From contig NZ_CP050698.1 of NCBI RefSeq assembly GCF_005116655.2, positions 2,138,501-2,202,500 of the forward strand: DNA of 64,000 bases, written 5' to 3'. Below the pieces are notes generated by a model. The model did not search any database. It had not been told where the DNA came from and saw only the letters and a list, made by a program, of their open reading frames with translations. A program made the position numbers and the translations under genes. The stretch's first letter is position 1. Each line of letters opens with the position of its first letter. Positions 53,012-62,294 of this stretch are shown in pieces. This DNA is from Desulfosediminicola flagellatus. Lineage in GTDB: Bacteria; Desulfobacterota; Desulfobulbia; Desulfobulbales; Desulfocapsaceae.

Positions 53012-55864
53012 ATGAAAAAAACATATGTGTACTTCGTATATTTCATGTTGTTGGTTGCGGTCGGCTGTTCTTCGTATGTGCAGGCCGAATCGACAGAGTG
53101 TTTTAAGCCCGGCTGGCCTTCGGACAGAAGCATAATTAAACCGGATCCGGGGCTTGTTCGCGGCACCCTGAATAATGGTTTTCGTTATGTGGTAATGGAG
53201 AATGATGAGCCTGAAAATCGCGTTGCAGTTTATCTGTATATACAAGCGGGTTCCATTAATGAAAATGATAAGCAGCGGGGTGGGGCGCATTACCTTGAGC
53301 ACATGCTGTTTAACGGTTCTACACATTTCAAGCCTGGTGAGTTGGTCACCTTCTTCCAGGAAATTGGGATGACTTTCGGTGATGATGCAAACGCTCACAC
53401 TGGGTACGACAGAACTGTATATCAGGTGGATTTGCCAGATGGAGCAGAAGACAATTTGCGAAAGGGATTTCTTATAGTCTCTGATTATGCTCGCGGTGCA
53501 CTGTTACTCGAAACAGAAATCGAGAGAGAACGTGGTGTGATATTAGCTGAAAAAAGGACAAGAGATTCTGTCAGATATCGTGCAAGTGAAGCGTCTCGAA
53601 AATTTAAGTACAGAGGGACACTGATTCCGGAAAGGCCGATCATAGGTGTCGAAGAGACGCTTGAGAAAATGGACCGGGCAACCCTTAAGGAATATTATGA
53701 TAATTGGTATCGGCCGGAGAATATGGTTCTTGTGGTTGTCGGTGATATAGATACTCATGCTGTACTACCAGTTATCACGGAGTTTTTTGAGCCTCTCAAA
53801 GCTGAAGGGTCTCCACCTGCCTGCTATGAATTTGGCAGTATCGACCATCCCGAAATAGATGCGTTTTACCACTATGAAAAGGAACTGGGAAAAACTGAAG
53901 TAACTATTGAATCAATCATGGAAATTGATCGTGTTGATGACTCTGTTGAAGCTCGTTTTGAAGATCTTGGTCGTTACGTTTCTATGTTGATAATGCAGAA
54001 CAGGCTTGAAAAGTACAAAGAAAAGAATGCCGAAATATTTAGTGATGCTGGATATTTTTCTGATGATATGTTGCAACGCGTCCAGACAACCATGCTTTAC
54101 GGAGTAACAGAAGGCAAAGACTGGAAAACCACGCTTAAACAGTTGGATTACCAACTGAGGCAGGCTATCACCTTCGGCTTTACCGAAGATGAGTTGGAAC
54201 GGGTTAAAAAAGATTTAGAATCATATCTCGAATCTTCTGTAATGACTGAAGACAGCCGTGACTCTGAAAGGCTGGCGAGACTCATCATTCGACACCTGAG
54301 TGAGGATCATGTTTTTTTGTCACCAGAACAGGAGCTCGCTCTGTATACCCCGATGCTTGAGAGATTGACGCTTGAATCTGTTAATACAGAATTCCGTAAT
54401 GCCTGGAAAAACGGCAAGAGGTTGATCTCTGTTGTAGGAAATACGGGTCCTGAAGAGGGGCTTAGTCAAAAAACGATTCTTGCTGAGTATAAAAAGGTTT
54501 CTGCAATAGAGGTGGCGCAAATTAAAGAGAGCGATACCTCAGTTTTCCCCTATTTGCAGATTGCCCCGGATGCTGAGGCGTCGGTGCGAAACACTGAAAT
54601 GTATTCAGATATCGGTATTAAGAAAATTGAATTCGCAAATAATGTAACCGTTTCATTCAAAAAAACAGATTTTGATCCCAATTCTCTCAAAATATCTTTG
54701 GATGTTGGACAAGGTAAATTCTCTGAGCCATCCCCGGGAATGGAACTCATAACAGGTATAGTTGTCAATGATTCTGGAACCGGCACATTAACAGAAACCG
54801 AATTGTCAGAAGTACTTGCAGGTAGTTCGGTGAATGTTAGTTTTTCTATTACAGAGCAGAGCTTTCGCTTAAACGGAAGTTCATTGACAAAAGATGTTGA
54901 GGTGTTGTTTCAGCTTCTTTATGCAACAATCCAGGATCCCGGATTTCGCATGTCAGCATATGTCCAAGGGCAAAACAAGATCAAGCAGATGTACGACCGG
55001 CTGGATAATGATATCTACGGTGTAGTCCAGTCAAAGGTCAGTAGGTTTCTGGCTAATGGTGATCCACGCGTCGGATTGCCCCCCCATGAAAGTGTTGAAA
55101 AGGTGTCTCTTGAAGATATAAGGAAATGGATACTGCCTCAATTTCAGAATGGGAGCCTCGAAATTGCTATTGTTGGTGACTTTGATGAGGGGAAAATTGA
55201 AAAATTAGTAGAAAAATATTTTGGAACACTTCCTGAGCGTAATCCAATTGGTCCCATGGCATCAACCCTTACCTTTCCTCATGGTCGCCATTTGAATGCG
55301 GAGGTGGATTCTTCTGTTGAAAAATCCATTGTTATTGTTGCGTGGCCTACTGCGGATATGTGGGACATTAAAAGAACCAGGAGGTTGCATGTTCTTGCCA
55401 AAATATTTAGCGAAAGGTTGCGCCTTGAAGTGCGTGAAAAGTTAGGAGCAAGCTACGCACCACGTGTTTACAGCGCTCCCGGAATACTTTATAGGGGGTA
55501 CGGTAAATTGATGGTAGAAATCGTAGTTGCACCCGGAATGGAAAAAGAAATTAGAGATGTCATACTTACTGTAGCTCATAGTCTTAGTCATGAAGGTATC
55601 TCCAGCGTGGAAGTCGAGCGGGTTGTAGGGCCGTTAATGAATTCTTTACGTGATACCGTCAAATCCAATGATTATTGGCTGAATTCAGTGATGATTCAAG
55701 CTGCAAGATATCCTCAAAAGTTCGAATGGCCGAAAACCATGAAGGAAGACTATGCTTCAATATCATCTATGGAAATCGAAGCGTTGGCTAAAAAGTACCT
55801 GACAGAAACAGCAAAAGCGACAGCTGAAGTTGTTTCGGTTCAGCCTGCAGCAGAAGGAGAGTAG
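53012..55864 (+). CDS. M16-family zinc metallopeptidase, exported (PqqL/pitrilysin-like)
   Basis: The 950-residue protein has an N-terminal export signal with a Cys at residue 19 (VAVGCSS) that may be lipidated. The inverted zinc motif HYLEH is at residues 93-97, with the downstream Glu in ERGVILAEKR. The usual M16 layout of two halves is present, the second non-catalytic half containing VRRLHV-like and LREKLGASYAPRVYS (RY-type substrate-binding) stretches. Family members digest peptides in the periplasm. It is a single gene with its own divergent control region and a hairpin after it. Confidence 0.92.
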   Translation: MKKTYVYFVYFMLLVAVGCSSYVQAESTECFKPGWPSDRSIIKPDPGLVRGTLNNGFRYVVMENDEPENRVAVYLYIQAGSINENDKQRGGAHYLEHMLFNGSTHFKPGELVTFFQEIGMTFGDDANAHTGYDRTVYQVDLPDGAEDNLRKGFLIVSDYARGALLLETEIERERGVILAEKRTRDSVRYRASEASRKFKYRGTLIPERPIIGVEETLEKMDRATLKEYYDNWYRPENMVLVVVGDIDTHAVLPVITEFFEPLKAEGSPPACYEFGSIDHPEIDAFYHYEKELGKTEVTIESIMEIDRVDDSVEARFEDLGRYVSMLIMQNRLEKYKEKNAEIFSDAGYFSDDMLQRVQTTMLYGVTEGKDWKTTLKQLDYQLRQAITFGFTEDELERVKKDLESYLESSVMTEDSRDSERLARLIIRHLSEDHVFLSPEQELALYTPMLERLTLESVNTEFRNAWKNGKRLISVVGNTGPEEGLSQKTILAEYKKVSAIEVAQIKESDTSVFPYLQIAPDAEASVRNTEMYSDIGIKKIEFANNVTVSFKKTDFDPNSLKISLDVGQGKFSEPSPGMELITGIVVNDSGTGTLTETELSEVLAGSSVNVSFSITEQSFRLNGSSLTKDVEVLFQLLYATIQDPGFRMSAYVQGQNKIKQMYDRLDNDIYGVVQSKVSRFLANGDPRVGLPPHESVEKVSLEDIRKWILPQFQNGSLEIAIVGDFDEGKIEKLVEKYFGTLPERNPIGPMASTLTFPHGRHLNAEVDSSVEKSIVIVAWPTADMWDIKRTRRLHVLAKIFSERLRLEVREKLGASYAPRVYSAPGILYRGYGKLMVEIVVAPGMEKEIRDVILTVAHSLSHEGISSVEVERVVGPLMNSLRDTVKSNDYWLNSVMIQAARYPQKFEWPKTMKEDYASISSMEIEALAKKYLTETAKATAEVVSVQPAAEGE

Positions 55865-56554
55865 CTGGGAGGGAGACCGCAGGGATACATATTCCCCTGC
55901 GGTCTGAGCATTACTAATGTGTATCAAAAAGCTGTTTCTGCCGACTTTAAAGAAGAGTGTGCCTGACGTAAAAAAGTATTGCGGCGTAACCCTTTCCGGG
56001 GAGATTGGTAGACTCTAATAAATAATCGGGTTAACCCTGATTTCTAATCAATAAAGACTTTCAGTGAGCAATATTACTTCTTGCCTCCAAAGTCAAAATG
56101 TATATGCTGCTGGAATTTCAACCTGTTTATGTAGCTCCCTTCATTTGTCCTTCGTAGTAAAGATCTTGATCATAGTACGTTTCAAAAATCGATATTGTCT
56201 GTTTTTATTGCTAGAAAGTACTGTCAGAGACATTGCGTTCGATGATATAATTCGGGTGATCTCTTGTAAAATTACACGATTGATTGTGATGAAAAAAAAC
56301 AGCAGCGATTCGGTAATTGGCTTGGTGCTCCATTGCGAATGTAACGTGCTGTATCCTGATATCGTTTACCCATCTATCTTCAAGGCAGTCTACGTGATTG
56401 AGCTTGGTCGATTTTATAGAACTGAAACCGGTAGAATTGTGATTATTCCTGACTGTCGGTGTTGATCGCTTTTTGAGTTGATACATTACGGTTTATATAA
56501 CCAATGCAACTGGCCTGAATCACCTCATGCACCGGAAACTTAAGGAGAATCCTT
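55865..56554. other. Intergenic region ahead of the phosphoesterase-CHAT pair
   Basis: About 690 bp. It starts with a hairpin at 55874-55905. Overlapping open frames of 133 codons (plus) and 91 codons (minus) around 56064-56486 have unlikely composition and no ribosome site, so I do not call them. Confidence 0.45.
55874..55905 (+). terminator. Hairpin after the M16 peptidase
   Basis: AGACCGCAGGG and CCCTGCGGTCT form an 11-bp perfect stem 10 bp after the stop. No T run follows, so it may stabilise the 3' end or act with Rho. Confidence 0.5.
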
Positions 56555-58048
56555 ATGATGTTACCTGAATTTGATGAAATTCATGTTGTATCTGATCTTC
56601 ATATGGGCGGAGAAGGGAGTTTTCAGATTCTACGGGAGACCGAGCGCCTGGCTGCTTTTATTAGCTGGGTAAAGGAGCAACGACCGTCAGAGCGGGTGGC
56701 GCTGATCTTGAACGGTGACATAATAGATACCCTGGCTGAAAAAGGTGAAGACTATATTGCAATAGATACGGCTGAAAAAATTGTTACACGAATTATGGAA
56801 GACCCATCGTTTAGTTCAGTGTGGGCAGCACTATCTGATTTTGTGAAAACAGATGGTCGATTTCTTGTAATTACCCTTGGTAATCACGATCTTGAACTTT
56901 CGTATCCTGTTGTACAGCGCATTATCACGCAGAGACTGGCAGGCAATCACCTGGAAAGTTGCGCACGCATCGAATTTTCTACAATGGGAGCAGGATATTC
57001 GTGCATGGTAGGAAATTCCAGGGTGTTCTGCACTCATGGCAATGAGGTGGATTCCTGGAATTACACCCGTTATGAAGACCTGGCCAAAGTCGCCCGACGT
57101 TTAAATGTCGATCGCAATCTGAAATCAGGCGAGTGGGAGCCGAATGCCGGAACCATGATGGTTAAGGATGTGATGAATGACGTTAAGAGGAAATATCCCT
57201 GGATTGATTTACTTAAACCTGAGAAGAATGCTGCAGTAGGTGTGCTGCTTGCTCTTGATCCCGGACAGGTTAAGAAAATTGGTCGCCTGTTACCAATAAT
57301 CGGCGAAAAAGTTGAAGGTAATAAGGAGGTGGACCAACGACTTTCAGCAGAAGGGTATAGTGTGCCGCCAGCCGACAAGCATATTACGAGCAGTGTATAT
57401 GACCTTCTGGGTGAAAACCTTACTCAGGCAGTTTTTCATTCAGATAAAAATACAGCGTACAGCGATGATGCACTTCTCCTTGAGGTTGAAAATGAATTTG
57501 AGACTGGCAGCGCAGTCACTGACCATCACGATGAAACACTTGGCGTAATGAGTGATACTTTCGATCGACTTAAGGCATTGTTTTCAAAATTGAGTAAAGG
57601 AGAATTACTCAGGAGATCCCTTCAGGACTGGCTTAAAGATGATCAGACTTTTACGGTAGATAACCAGGATGAAACATATAAAGAAATTGTCAGCAGTGTA
57701 GGTATAGGTGTCAATTTTATTGTAACAGGTCACACCCATCTTGAACGTGCGATTGAGGTCGATAAAAACCGTTTCTATTTTAACTGTGGAACCTGGATAC
57801 GATTACTGCGGTTAACAAACGAGATGCTAAAAAGTGAAGCTTCATTCAAACCAGTTCTGGAAGTATTTGAAAAAGGTACGATGGAAGCCATTGATAAGGC
57901 CACATTCGATAAGAAACCGTTTGTGATTGATCAAAACAGTGCAGTGTGCATTGGAAAACATGGCAACCATGTGATTGGTCAACTGGTACATGTCGAGTAT
58001 ACTGGTAATACAGTGACGCCACGGGTTATTCAGCAATTTCAAAGGTGA
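56555..58048 (+). CDS. Calcineurin-like metallophosphoesterase linked to CHAT protease
   Basis: The 497-residue protein contains all metal-binding motifs of the superfamily: Asp14 and His16 (VVSDLHMGG), Asp55 (LNGDIID), Asn110-His111-Asp112 (LGNHDLE), a His in FCTHGNEVDSW and His393/His395 (TGHTHLE). Between the core motifs lies a long insert (about 165-370), mostly helical and not recognised. There is no signal peptide, so it acts in the cytoplasm. The substrate could be a nucleotide, nucleic acid or phosphoprotein. AAGGAG precedes the ATG. It ends 4 bp before the CHAT gene, so the two form a translationally coupled pair. Confidence 0.85.
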   Translation: MMLPEFDEIHVVSDLHMGGEGSFQILRETERLAAFISWVKEQRPSERVALILNGDIIDTLAEKGEDYIAIDTAEKIVTRIMEDPSFSSVWAALSDFVKTDGRFLVITLGNHDLELSYPVVQRIITQRLAGNHLESCARIEFSTMGAGYSCMVGNSRVFCTHGNEVDSWNYTRYEDLAKVARRLNVDRNLKSGEWEPNAGTMMVKDVMNDVKRKYPWIDLLKPEKNAAVGVLLALDPGQVKKIGRLLPIIGEKVEGNKEVDQRLSAEGYSVPPADKHITSSVYDLLGENLTQAVFHSDKNTAYSDDALLLEVENEFETGSAVTDHHDETLGVMSDTFDRLKALFSKLSKGELLRRSLQDWLKDDQTFTVDNQDETYKEIVSSVGIGVNFIVTGHTHLERAIEVDKNRFYFNCGTWIRLLRLTNEMLKSEASFKPVLEVFEKGTMEAIDKATFDKKPFVIDQNSAVCIGKHGNHVIGQLVHVEYTGNTVTPRVIQQFQR

Positions 58049-58052
58049 GAAA

Positions 58053-60023
58053 ATGACCGATATTCGAAATATAAAGCTCGAAATTCTACGGCCGGGGCCT
58101 GCTCACAACCAGCTTCTCTCTCCACTTACACAATATCTTGCGTTATGCGGAGCAGATGGTCCAGTGACCATTAATCAGCCGTTTGAACAGAGACAGCTTC
58201 TCACCCGGCTTAACAGGCTACGATATTTTATCGGTACCAATCAGGTTGCTCCAGAGCAGCGTGAGGCTGAACTTCGTGCGATAGGCGAAAGTATGGGCGA
58301 CATTTTTGGACAGATCCCTGCTTTGCTTTCAGAATTAGGAAGTGCCAGATCAACCTGGGATAAGCTCGTACACCTGCGGCTTTCGCTATCGGCGTTTGAG
58401 CTTGGCCTTATGCCGTTTGAGACGGCAATTTCACCTGACGGTTTTCCCAGTTCCGGTTCACCGCTGTTTTTGCAGAAAACTCTACCTATTGTTCTTACCC
58501 GTGAGGTTCGACGTGGCCGACCGTTGCCGGTGAGCTGGGACAGGCCACCGAGAATCCTTTTTATATATGCTTCACCTGACGGCCTCGCAGAAGTTCCGGC
58601 AAAGCAGCATCTTGTAGCTATTCGTCGTGCGATTTCACCGTGGGTAACGATCGTGGATAGTGATGACGATAAATTGAAAGAAGTCAAAAAAATTATAACA
58701 GTGTTGTCTAATGCGACCCTTGAGCAGGTCCGTCATGCCTGTGTTGAGACAGAGTTTACTCATATTCATGTATTAGCTCATGGTGCATCGTACCAGAACG
58801 CCGGGGAGCGTCGATACGGTCTCGCGCTCTGCAGCAGTAAGAGCTCCTCTGAGATGGATGTTGTGGATGGAGAGCGGCTTGCTATAGCCATAACCGCAGA
58901 TAGAGAAGCATCATGTGACAGTAGGAATCGACCGACAGTGTTGTCTCTAGCCACTTGTGACTCGGCTAACACAAACTCAGTGCTTACTCCGGGTGGGAGC
59001 ATTGCCCATGAATTACACGCGGCAGGTATTCCATGGGTATTTGCTTCCCAATTTCCGCTTTATATGCGTGCCTCGAATATTTTCACCGAGGTGTTGTATA
59101 AGCGATTATTAAGGGGACACGATCCACGATGTGTACTGTATGAGTTGCGACAGCGGTTAAGAACATCCTGCCCTGATACGCATGACTGGGCGAGTATTGT
59201 GGCATATGCGACAGTTCCCTGGAATTTTGAGAATCAGGTCGAAAGCTTTCGTGATAAACAGATACGTAATCGTATTGAAATCAAATTTGCTCGAATAGAT
59301 CATCTGCTAGAGCACAGCGAAGCTGGCGAGGCTGATGTGGAAACTGCCAACGAAATGGTCAAACTCTGTTCGGACATTCGGCAGGATCTCAAGGATTGGC
59401 GCAATACTTCTTCTGCATTGACGACTATCCAAGACCAGTCGGAGCGATTAGGTGTGAGCGCCGCCAGTGAAAAACGAATAGGAATAGCACTCCAGAATTT
59501 CAAACTGGAAGATGACGATAGTGATACGGCTACTAAAGTTTTAACAGCGTATGAGAATTCACGCAGATTTTATTGGGAGGCTCTGGAAGCAGATATTACA
59601 AATCATTGGGCGATTACCCAATATCTGTCTATGCTGGTTGTTACGCAAAACCAGGCGATTTCCGAGGTTTCCGGACTTGAGTTAAAGTACAGAGAATGGT
59701 GGGTTGCGGCCAGGCAGATGAGTAAGTGGCAATTAGCCAGTGCCAAAGAAAAAGATAAAGTCTGGGGATATGGAACACTCGCTGAACTGGAACTGCTTGG
59801 GGTATTTTTTTCTCCTGATACGTTCAATATGAAAAAGGCAAAAGAGGAAATCGGCAGATATTGTCGGAAAATTGTGAATATCTGCGGTCCTGATACATTT
59901 CCGGTAAAGTCAACTAAACGTCAGTTCTGTAGATATGCTGATACATGGAAAATTGCACAATGCCGTGCTCTTGCTAAAGTGGCTGTAGATGCACTAGAGA
60001 GCAATGAGCCATGGGAAATATAA
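58053..60023 (+). CDS. CHAT-domain (caspase-like) protein
   Basis: The 656-residue cytoplasmic protein has a CHAT peptidase core in its middle. The catalytic dyad is His243 (IHVLAHGASY) and Cys302 (LSLATCDSANT), followed by GGSIAHELHAAGIPWVFASQFPLYMRAS and the family's DWASIVAYATVPW end. The N-terminal 200 residues (LRLSLSAFELGLMPFE) belong to the upstream half of the fold. The C-terminal 250 residues are helical and may be a TPR-like sensing or partner domain. CHAT proteases cleave target proteins in gasdermin defence, type III-E CRISPR and other conflict systems. Pairing with a phosphoesterase suggests a two-component effector, not proven. Confidence 0.85.
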   Translation: MTDIRNIKLEILRPGPAHNQLLSPLTQYLALCGADGPVTINQPFEQRQLLTRLNRLRYFIGTNQVAPEQREAELRAIGESMGDIFGQIPALLSELGSARSTWDKLVHLRLSLSAFELGLMPFETAISPDGFPSSGSPLFLQKTLPIVLTREVRRGRPLPVSWDRPPRILFIYASPDGLAEVPAKQHLVAIRRAISPWVTIVDSDDDKLKEVKKIITVLSNATLEQVRHACVETEFTHIHVLAHGASYQNAGERRYGLALCSSKSSSEMDVVDGERLAIAITADREASCDSRNRPTVLSLATCDSANTNSVLTPGGSIAHELHAAGIPWVFASQFPLYMRASNIFTEVLYKRLLRGHDPRCVLYELRQRLRTSCPDTHDWASIVAYATVPWNFENQVESFRDKQIRNRIEIKFARIDHLLEHSEAGEADVETANEMVKLCSDIRQDLKDWRNTSSALTTIQDQSERLGVSAASEKRIGIALQNFKLEDDDSDTATKVLTAYENSRRFYWEALEADITNHWAITQYLSMLVVTQNQAISEVSGLELKYREWWVAARQMSKWQLASAKEKDKVWGYGTLAELELLGVFFSPDTFNMKKAKEEIGRYCRKIVNICGPDTFPVKSTKRQFCRYADTWKIAQCRALAKVAVDALESNEPWEI

Positions 60024-60603
60024 CGTTGTAGTGGTGGGAGTTTTGTTCAATAGTATGTTGAATTGAACAGATGGTTTTTTCGTAATTCAGATGCGCTCCA
60101 ACCACCATCTATTGTTCAACGTCCTGTGTGAAGGTAACCGACAAATACACATACACTTTGATGATTGTTTGTAGCAGCTTTGATATGTTTTCAGCTGCTT
60201 GACTGGTGTTCGATTCTTCTGTCCTTTGGAAATCCGCAGGTAATCTTATCCTTTTCTATTCACTTCATCAGATCTCTTGAGTGCAGTAGTAGCATATTTA
60301 GAGTGGCATAATTGTTACCTCAGTGCTCTTTTCTTGCAGTTGTAATCGCTAATGTTATGATGCTCGGGGTTACAATTCCTGCCCAAATCGGGGGGTTGAT
60401 TAGGTGAATCTACAGCAATTTTTTAGGTAGCGTATTGTAATTCAGGCATATTCCCTGATCGAGATTACTATCCGTTTAATCCAGGCACTATCTATCTGGT
60501 TTGCCGGGAGATGGTACGTGATATTAAGAGAAGTGTCCTTTCGGATATTGCCAGTAAATGTTAACGTATCAAGTAATTATATTTATATACTGGAGGTAAA
60601 TGC
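60024..60603. other. Intergenic region after CHAT gene
   Basis: About 580 bp. It starts with inverted repeats at 60044-60120. The rest is AT-rich without a credible gene or RNA that I can name. Confidence 0.45.
60044..60120. repeat. Cluster of inverted repeats after CHAT gene
   Basis: TGTTCAAT (60044-60051) pairs with ATTGAACA (60062-60069). A third related copy, ATTGTTCAA with GATGGT/ACCATC arms, allows a longer imperfect stem to about 60120. It may end the CHAT transcript, or be a repeat of unknown origin. Confidence 0.5.
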
Positions 60604-61161
60604 GTGGCTGAAGAACAACAATGTCTTGAATGTGGAAAGCTTTTTACTGAAAATCTCGTTGAAACTGAACATGGCGCATTTTGCAGGCCGTGTTATGACG
60701 CACTTCTTACTACAGTTAAAGAACAGGTAGCAGTTCAAAATTCAGAAATCAACTATCCGCTTTCTTTGGCTGGCGGCCTCTTAGGTGCAGCTCTTGGTGT
60801 TTTAATATGGTGGGCTATAACGTTTTACTCTGGATATTCGGTAGGCATTGTGGCCATCGTAATCGGTATTACTGTGGCAAAAGGGATAACGGTATTTAAT
60901 GGGAATAGGCGTTCGCAAAGTATACAACTGATGGCAGTCGCAATAACGGTGATTGCATTTTTCTATGCTGATTATCTTGTTGTGCGAAGCTATATACTCA
61001 GTGGGAATGAAGCAGAGTATATCAACATTTTAACATATCTGCCTGACCCAAAGATATTTTTGAATGTATTGAAAGAGACCTTTGAGGCGTTTAATCTCGT
61101 TTTTCTTGGTATTGCAATTTGGCAGGCCTGGACTATGACACGACCATATAAATTTGAGTAG
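60604..61161 (+). CDS. Zinc-ribbon multi-spanning membrane protein
   Basis: The protein has 185 residues. An N-terminal zinc ribbon (CLECGKLF, then FCRPCYDAL) is joined to about four membrane helices (LAGGLLGAALGVLIWWAI, VGIVAIVIGITVAKGI, LMAVAITVIAFFYADYL and FNLVFLGIAIWQAW). The pattern matches proteins of unknown function that sit beside membrane proteases. Start GTG at 60604 follows TGGAGGT. It precedes a site-2 protease gene with a 5-bp gap, so they should work together, perhaps with the zinc ribbon as substrate or adaptor. Confidence 0.75.
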   Translation: MAEEQQCLECGKLFTENLVETEHGAFCRPCYDALLTTVKEQVAVQNSEINYPLSLAGGLLGAALGVLIWWAITFYSGYSVGIVAIVIGITVAKGITVFNGNRRSQSIQLMAVAITVIAFFYADYLVVRSYILSGNEAEYINILTYLPDPKIFLNVLKETFEAFNLVFLGIAIWQAWTMTRPYKFE

Positions 61162-61166
61162 AAGAT

Positions 61167-62021
61167 ATGATAACGGAGCAGGAACGAAAATTACGAAACC
61201 TTCAGATTGTGGCAGAGCATCATATTGCAGCAGGAGGAAAGGGCACTGCCGTAGCCGTAGAGGAAACACCATCAGCTGGCAGTACGATTAAAAAATGGGG
61301 AGCATTAGGGATTCCACTTATTTTTCTATTTGGAAAACTGAAATGGATTGCTGTAATTTTTAAACTCACAAAGTTGTCAACACTTGCAACAATGTTTGTT
61401 GCAATCTGGGTCTATGCTCAGCTTTGGGGAGCTCCTTTTGCAATTGGATTTGTCTTACTCATTTATATTCATGAGATGGGGCATGCGGTTGTGATGAACC
61501 GCCTGGGCATTAAGGCTGGAGCACCTATCTTTATCCCTTTTGTTGGTGCAATTATCGCCATGAAGGAGTTGCCGAGAAACGCCTATAATGAGAGCCTTAT
61601 TGCAGCTGGCGGGCCTATTCTTGGAACCATTGGTGCAACTGTCTGCCTGCTTGTCGGCTGGCAGATGGACTCACAGTTTTTTTATGCTCTGGCATCTGTC
61701 GGATTTATGCTCAATCTGTTCAACATGCTCCCAATCTCTCCACTTGACGGGGGACGGATGACCGGGGTGATCAGTCAAAAAATAAAAATTGTCGGTTTGA
61801 TTGTCGGCGGGTTCATTTTTTACAAAATGGGTTCACCGATTTTACTTATAATACTGATATTCGGTGTAATATCGTTATTTAAGAAAGATGTTATGCCCGA
61901 AGACTACTACAATGTGCCGTTAGGGCAAAAACGGTTGATCGGCGTCTTGTACTTTTTCATGATTTTCTTTATGACAGCAGGAATGTGGCTGGCTGATCAA
62001 CCATTAAAACATTTGGTGTAG
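61167..62021 (+). CDS. Site-2 protease family (M50) membrane metalloprotease
   Basis: The 284-residue integral membrane protease has the zinc motif HEMGH in FVLLIYIHEMGHAVVMNRLG and the third-ligand motif PLDGGRMTG downstream, both within membrane helices. AAGGPILGTIGA is the conserved glycine-rich segment. Such enzymes cleave transmembrane substrates in regulated intramembrane proteolysis. There is no PDZ domain. The N-terminal 50 residues are cytoplasmic and may have a recognition role. It ends the operon; a terminator follows at 62144-62179. Confidence 0.88.
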   Translation: MITEQERKLRNLQIVAEHHIAAGGKGTAVAVEETPSAGSTIKKWGALGIPLIFLFGKLKWIAVIFKLTKLSTLATMFVAIWVYAQLWGAPFAIGFVLLIYIHEMGHAVVMNRLGIKAGAPIFIPFVGAIIAMKELPRNAYNESLIAAGGPILGTIGATVCLLVGWQMDSQFFYALASVGFMLNLFNMLPISPLDGGRMTGVISQKIKIVGLIVGGFIFYKMGSPILLIILIFGVISLFKKDVMPEDYYNVPLGQKRLIGVLYFFMIFFMTAGMWLADQPLKHLV

Positions 62022-62143
62022 TTTTCGATGGTTCAAATATCAGATTGGTATAGCCACTACATAAGGGCTTGAACGGGTTGTGATGTAGTTGATAAATCTA
62101 TTTGAAGAAAAAAAGTCTGTAAGGTGTGTAAAAACTACAGAGT

Positions 62144-62179
62144 AAAAAAGAGTTAGCCCGTTAGGCTAACTCTTTTTTT
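62144..62179. terminator. Bidirectional intrinsic terminator
   Basis: A 9-bp stem GAGTTAGCC/GGCTAACTC with loop CGTTA is flanked by A6 on the left and T7 on the right, so it can end transcripts from both directions: the protease operon and the converging universal stress gene. Confidence 0.9.
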
Positions 62180-62294
62180 GTTTCGATCCAAAACCAGCGT
62201 GGTGTAATTGTGAAAAGCAGGACGTTAAAGGTGACTATACCTCCCTCCCACATTTCTCAGTAGTATTCTAACTACAAATTCTACTGTCTGCCTT

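Noticed and set aside
56064..56486. Overlapping frames of 133 (plus) and 91 (minus) codons
   Set aside because: Atypical residue composition, no ribosome site, no recognisable motif; best read as chance frames in AT-rich DNA.
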